Positions 31,728 through 33,749 of a stretch of DNA of 33,749 nucleotides are shown piece after piece. This DNA comes from Gordonia sihwensis NBRC 108236 (GTDB taxonomy: Bacteria; Actinomycetota; Actinomycetes; Mycobacteriales; Mycobacteriaceae). Each line of letters begins with the position of its first letter. Position 1 is the stretch's first letter. The DNA lies in assembly GCF_000333035.1 (NCBI RefSeq), contig NZ_BANU01000044.1:1-33749 (forward strand). Reading direction: 5' to 3'. The notes below the pieces were generated by a model. That model did not search any database. It saw only the letters and a list, made by a program, of their open reading frames with translations, and was not told the origin of the DNA. The position numbers and the translations under genes were made by a program.

Positions 31728-33514
31728 GCGAATCCGAGAACACCAGCTCTACCGCGCCCGCGGCCGAGAAGTCCACCGCCTTCGGTGACCTCGGCATCGA
31801 CCCCGGCGTGCTCAAGGCGCTCGACGACGTCGGCTACGAGACGCCGTCGCCGATCCAGGCGGCGACCATCCCTCCGTTGATGGAGGGACGCGACGTCGTC
31901 GGACTGGCGCAGACCGGCACCGGCAAGACCGCTGCCTTCGCACTGCCGATCCTCACCCGACTCGACACCTCGGCCCGCAAGCCGCAGGCCCTCGTGCTCG
32001 CGCCCACGCGCGAACTGGCGCTGCAGGTGGCCGAGGCCTTCGGCAGCTATTCGACGTACCTTCCCGAGGTCAAGGTGCTGCCGATCTATGGCGGCCAGAG
32101 CTACGGGATCCAGCTGTCCGGCCTGCGCCGCGGAGCCCAGGTGATCGTCGGCACGCCGGGCCGCGTGATCGATCATCTCGACAAGGGCACCCTCGACCTG
32201 TCGCAGCTCGAGTTCCTCGTGCTCGACGAGGCCGACGAGATGCTGACGATGGGCTTCGCCGAGGACGTCGAGCGAATCCTCGCCGACACCCCGGATCAGA
32301 AGCAGGTCGCGCTGTTCTCCGCGACCATGCCGGCCGCCATCGGCCGCCTGGCGCGCAAGTACCTGAACAACCCGCAGGAAGTCACCGTCAAGAACAAGAC
32401 GGCGACCGCGCAGAACATCACGCAGAAGTACCTGCAGGTGTCGCACCAGCGCAAGCTCGACGCCCTCACGCGGGTGCTCGAAGTGGAGCCGTTCGACGGC
32501 ATGATCGTCTTCGTCCGGACCAAGTCGGCCACCGAGGAGCTCGCCGAGAAGCTGCGAGCTCGCGGCCTGAGCGCGATGGCGATCAACGGCGACATGGTCC
32601 AGGCCCAGCGTGAGCGCACCATCAATCAGCTCAAGGACGGTTCGCTCGACATCCTCGTGGCCACCGACGTGGCCGCTCGAGGACTGGACGTCGACCGCAT
32701 CTCGCATGTGGTGAACTACGACATCCCGCACGACGTCGAGTCGTACGTGCACCGCATCGGGCGTACCGGCCGGGCCGGGCGGTCGGGCACCGCGCTGCTG
32801 TTCGTCTCGCCTCGCGAACGTCATCTGCTGCGGTCGATCGAGCGCCACACGCGGCAGGATCTCGAAGAGATCGATCTGCCGAGCGTCGACGATGTGAACG
32901 CCCAGCGCGTCGCCAAGTTCGCCGATTCGATCACCGAGAACCTCGCCTCCGACAATCTGGATCTGTTCCGCGGGCTGGTGGAGAACTACGCCCGCGAGAA
33001 CGACGTCGCGATGGCCGACATCGCCGCGGCGCTGGCCCTGGAGACCCGCGACGGCGGCTTCCTGATGGCTCCCGATCCGCCCAAGGGCGAGCGGGGCGAT
33101 CGCGGGGACCGGCGTGACCGTGCACCGCGCGGCGGCGGTCATTTCGCCACGTACCGCATCGCCGTCGGCCGCAAGCACAAGGTGTCGCCGGGCGCGATCG
33201 TCGGCGCGATCGCCAACGAGGGCGGCCTCACTCGCGGTGACTTCGGCAACATCAGCATCCGCGACGACTTCAGCCTCGTGGAACTCCCCAACGATCTCGA
33301 CGCCGAGACGCTCGGGATGCTCAAGCACACCAAGATCGGCAAGCATCCGATCGACCTGCGCCCGGACATGGGTCCGCCGCGCGGTCGGGGAGGCGCCCGC
33401 GGATCGGCGCGCGGATACGAAGACCGCGGCCGCAAGGGCGGTTACCGCAAGGGCGGCGACAAGTTCGGCAAGCGACCGGCCCGCGTGGCCGGCCGCGGTC
33501 GCGACAGTCGCTAG
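31724..33514 (+). CDS. deaD: DEAD-box ATP-dependent RNA helicase (DeaD/CsdA type)
   Basis: This 596-aa helicase remodels structured RNA in ribosome assembly, mRNA decay and cold adaptation. The Q-motif YETPSPIQAATIP (38-50), Walker A AQTGTGKT (62-69), APTRELA, TPGR, DEAD (168-171), SAT (near 198), ARGLD and HRIGRTGRAGR (near 342) are all present. A DbpA-like RNA-binding domain occupies about 473-548 (FATYRIAVGRKHKVSPGAIV) and the tail is rich in Arg and Gly (RGRGGARGSARG), giving nonspecific RNA affinity. The size and layout match DeaD. The start overlaps the stop of a 7-codon ORF. A long hairpin 15 bp after the stop is likely its terminator. Confidence 0.95.
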   Translation: MSESENTSSTAPAAEKSTAFGDLGIDPGVLKALDDVGYETPSPIQAATIPPLMEGRDVVGLAQTGTGKTAAFALPILTRLDTSARKPQALVLAPTRELALQVAEAFGSYSTYLPEVKVLPIYGGQSYGIQLSGLRRGAQVIVGTPGRVIDHLDKGTLDLSQLEFLVLDEADEMLTMGFAEDVERILADTPDQKQVALFSATMPAAIGRLARKYLNNPQEVTVKNKTATAQNITQKYLQVSHQRKLDALTRVLEVEPFDGMIVFVRTKSATEELAEKLRARGLSAMAINGDMVQAQRERTINQLKDGSLDILVATDVAARGLDVDRISHVVNYDIPHDVESYVHRIGRTGRAGRSGTALLFVSPRERHLLRSIERHTRQDLEEIDLPSVDDVNAQRVAKFADSITENLASDNLDLFRGLVENYARENDVAMADIAAALALETRDGGFLMAPDPPKGERGDRGDRRDRAPRGGGHFATYRIAVGRKHKVSPGAIVGAIANEGGLTRGDFGNISIRDDFSLVELPNDLDAETLGMLKHTKIGKHPIDLRPDMGPPRGRGGARGSARGYEDRGRKGGYRKGGDKFGKRPARVAGRGRDSR

Positions 33515-33528
33515 GCTCACGGCGCACT

Positions 33529-33607
33529 GCCGCATGAGATTGACCGCTTACAGCCCAGGATGCCTGTTCTCGCAGGTGTGGGCCGTGAGCGGTCAATCTT
33601 GTGCGGC
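33529..33607. terminator. Long hairpin after the DEAD-box helicase gene
   Basis: Arms at 33537-33557 (AGATTGACCGCTTACAGCCC and one base) and 33579-33599 are complementary over 21 bp with two unpaired or wobble positions. An outer GCCGCA/TGCGGC extends the structure to 33529-33607, and an inner CCTG/CAGG pair sits in the loop. It is placed as a terminator for the helicase gene. Its size also fits a small repeated palindromic element. Confidence 0.6.
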
Positions 33608-33749
33608 TGCTCTGTCCCATGGGGCTTTGCGAGTAGCCTTCCCCCTCAGACGCTCGAGCAGAAGCAGCCCGGCTGGTTCGCGGGAATGGGTCTGGTCGCG
33701 CCGCTGCTGATGATCGTCGGCTGAGGTTCTCGGGTTGGGGGCGGGATGA

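Overview
The window is about 33.7 kb of high-GC DNA from a Mycobacteriales actinobacterium. NucS, an IdeR-type iron box, the IrtA/IrtB siderophore importer, a probable MmpS-like protein and the gene order all point there. The order nucS, methylmalonyl-CoA epimerase, fadA, thioredoxin-TPR, glgB, dinG, pncB, clpS, DUF2017, P1 peptidase, rhomboid, murI, metallo-beta-lactamase, rph, rdgB, DUF3817, irtAB follows the Mycobacterium tuberculosis Rv1321-Rv1349 stretch as I remember it. The genus is probably Gordonia or a close relative; this is inferred from memory, not from a search.

Layout. Positions 1-900 hold a terminator hairpin and a tandem array of a palindromic repeat with a period near 146 bp. 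It ends at the leaderless promoter of nucS (mismatch repair). A DivIVA-domain coiled-coil gene and a methylmalonyl-CoA epimerase follow on the minus strand. A plus-strand run of acetyl-CoA acetyltransferase, a DUF3817 membrane protein and a cysteine-less thioredoxin-TPR protein comes next. The minus-strand operon pncB-pncA-dinG-glgB (11603 down to 5827) combines NAD salvage, a helicase and glycogen branching. It diverges from clpS, and the two first genes appear to share one symmetric -10 element.

From clpS the plus strand runs almost without gaps: clpS, DUF2017, P1 peptidase, rhomboid, murI, metallo-beta-lactamase, rph, rdgB, DUF2470. Most junctions are 1-7 nt overlaps. murI seems to start with ATA. 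Two minus-strand membrane proteins follow, then an iron box and irtA-irtB for ferric-siderophore import and reduction.

The right third is a mosaic of small units: a PAP2-like protein, an AT-richer MmpS-like membrane protein, tRNA-Leu(UAG), a SAM methyltransferase, a plsC-lysE operon diverging from a TetR regulator across two palindromic operators, a Cys/Met-metabolism PLP enzyme, a long-chain acyl-CoA ligase, and a DEAD-box RNA helicase preceded by a possible 7-codon leader ORF. The window ends in a long hairpin and a short unresolved stretch.

Across the window many genes begin exactly 6-7 nt after a TANNNT -10 motif, so leaderless transcripts appear common. I found no phage, insertion sequence, CRISPR array or obvious defence island. 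The most unusual signals are regulatory: the ATA start of murI, the shared -10 of pncB and clpS, two small upstream ORFs, and the repeat array before nucS.
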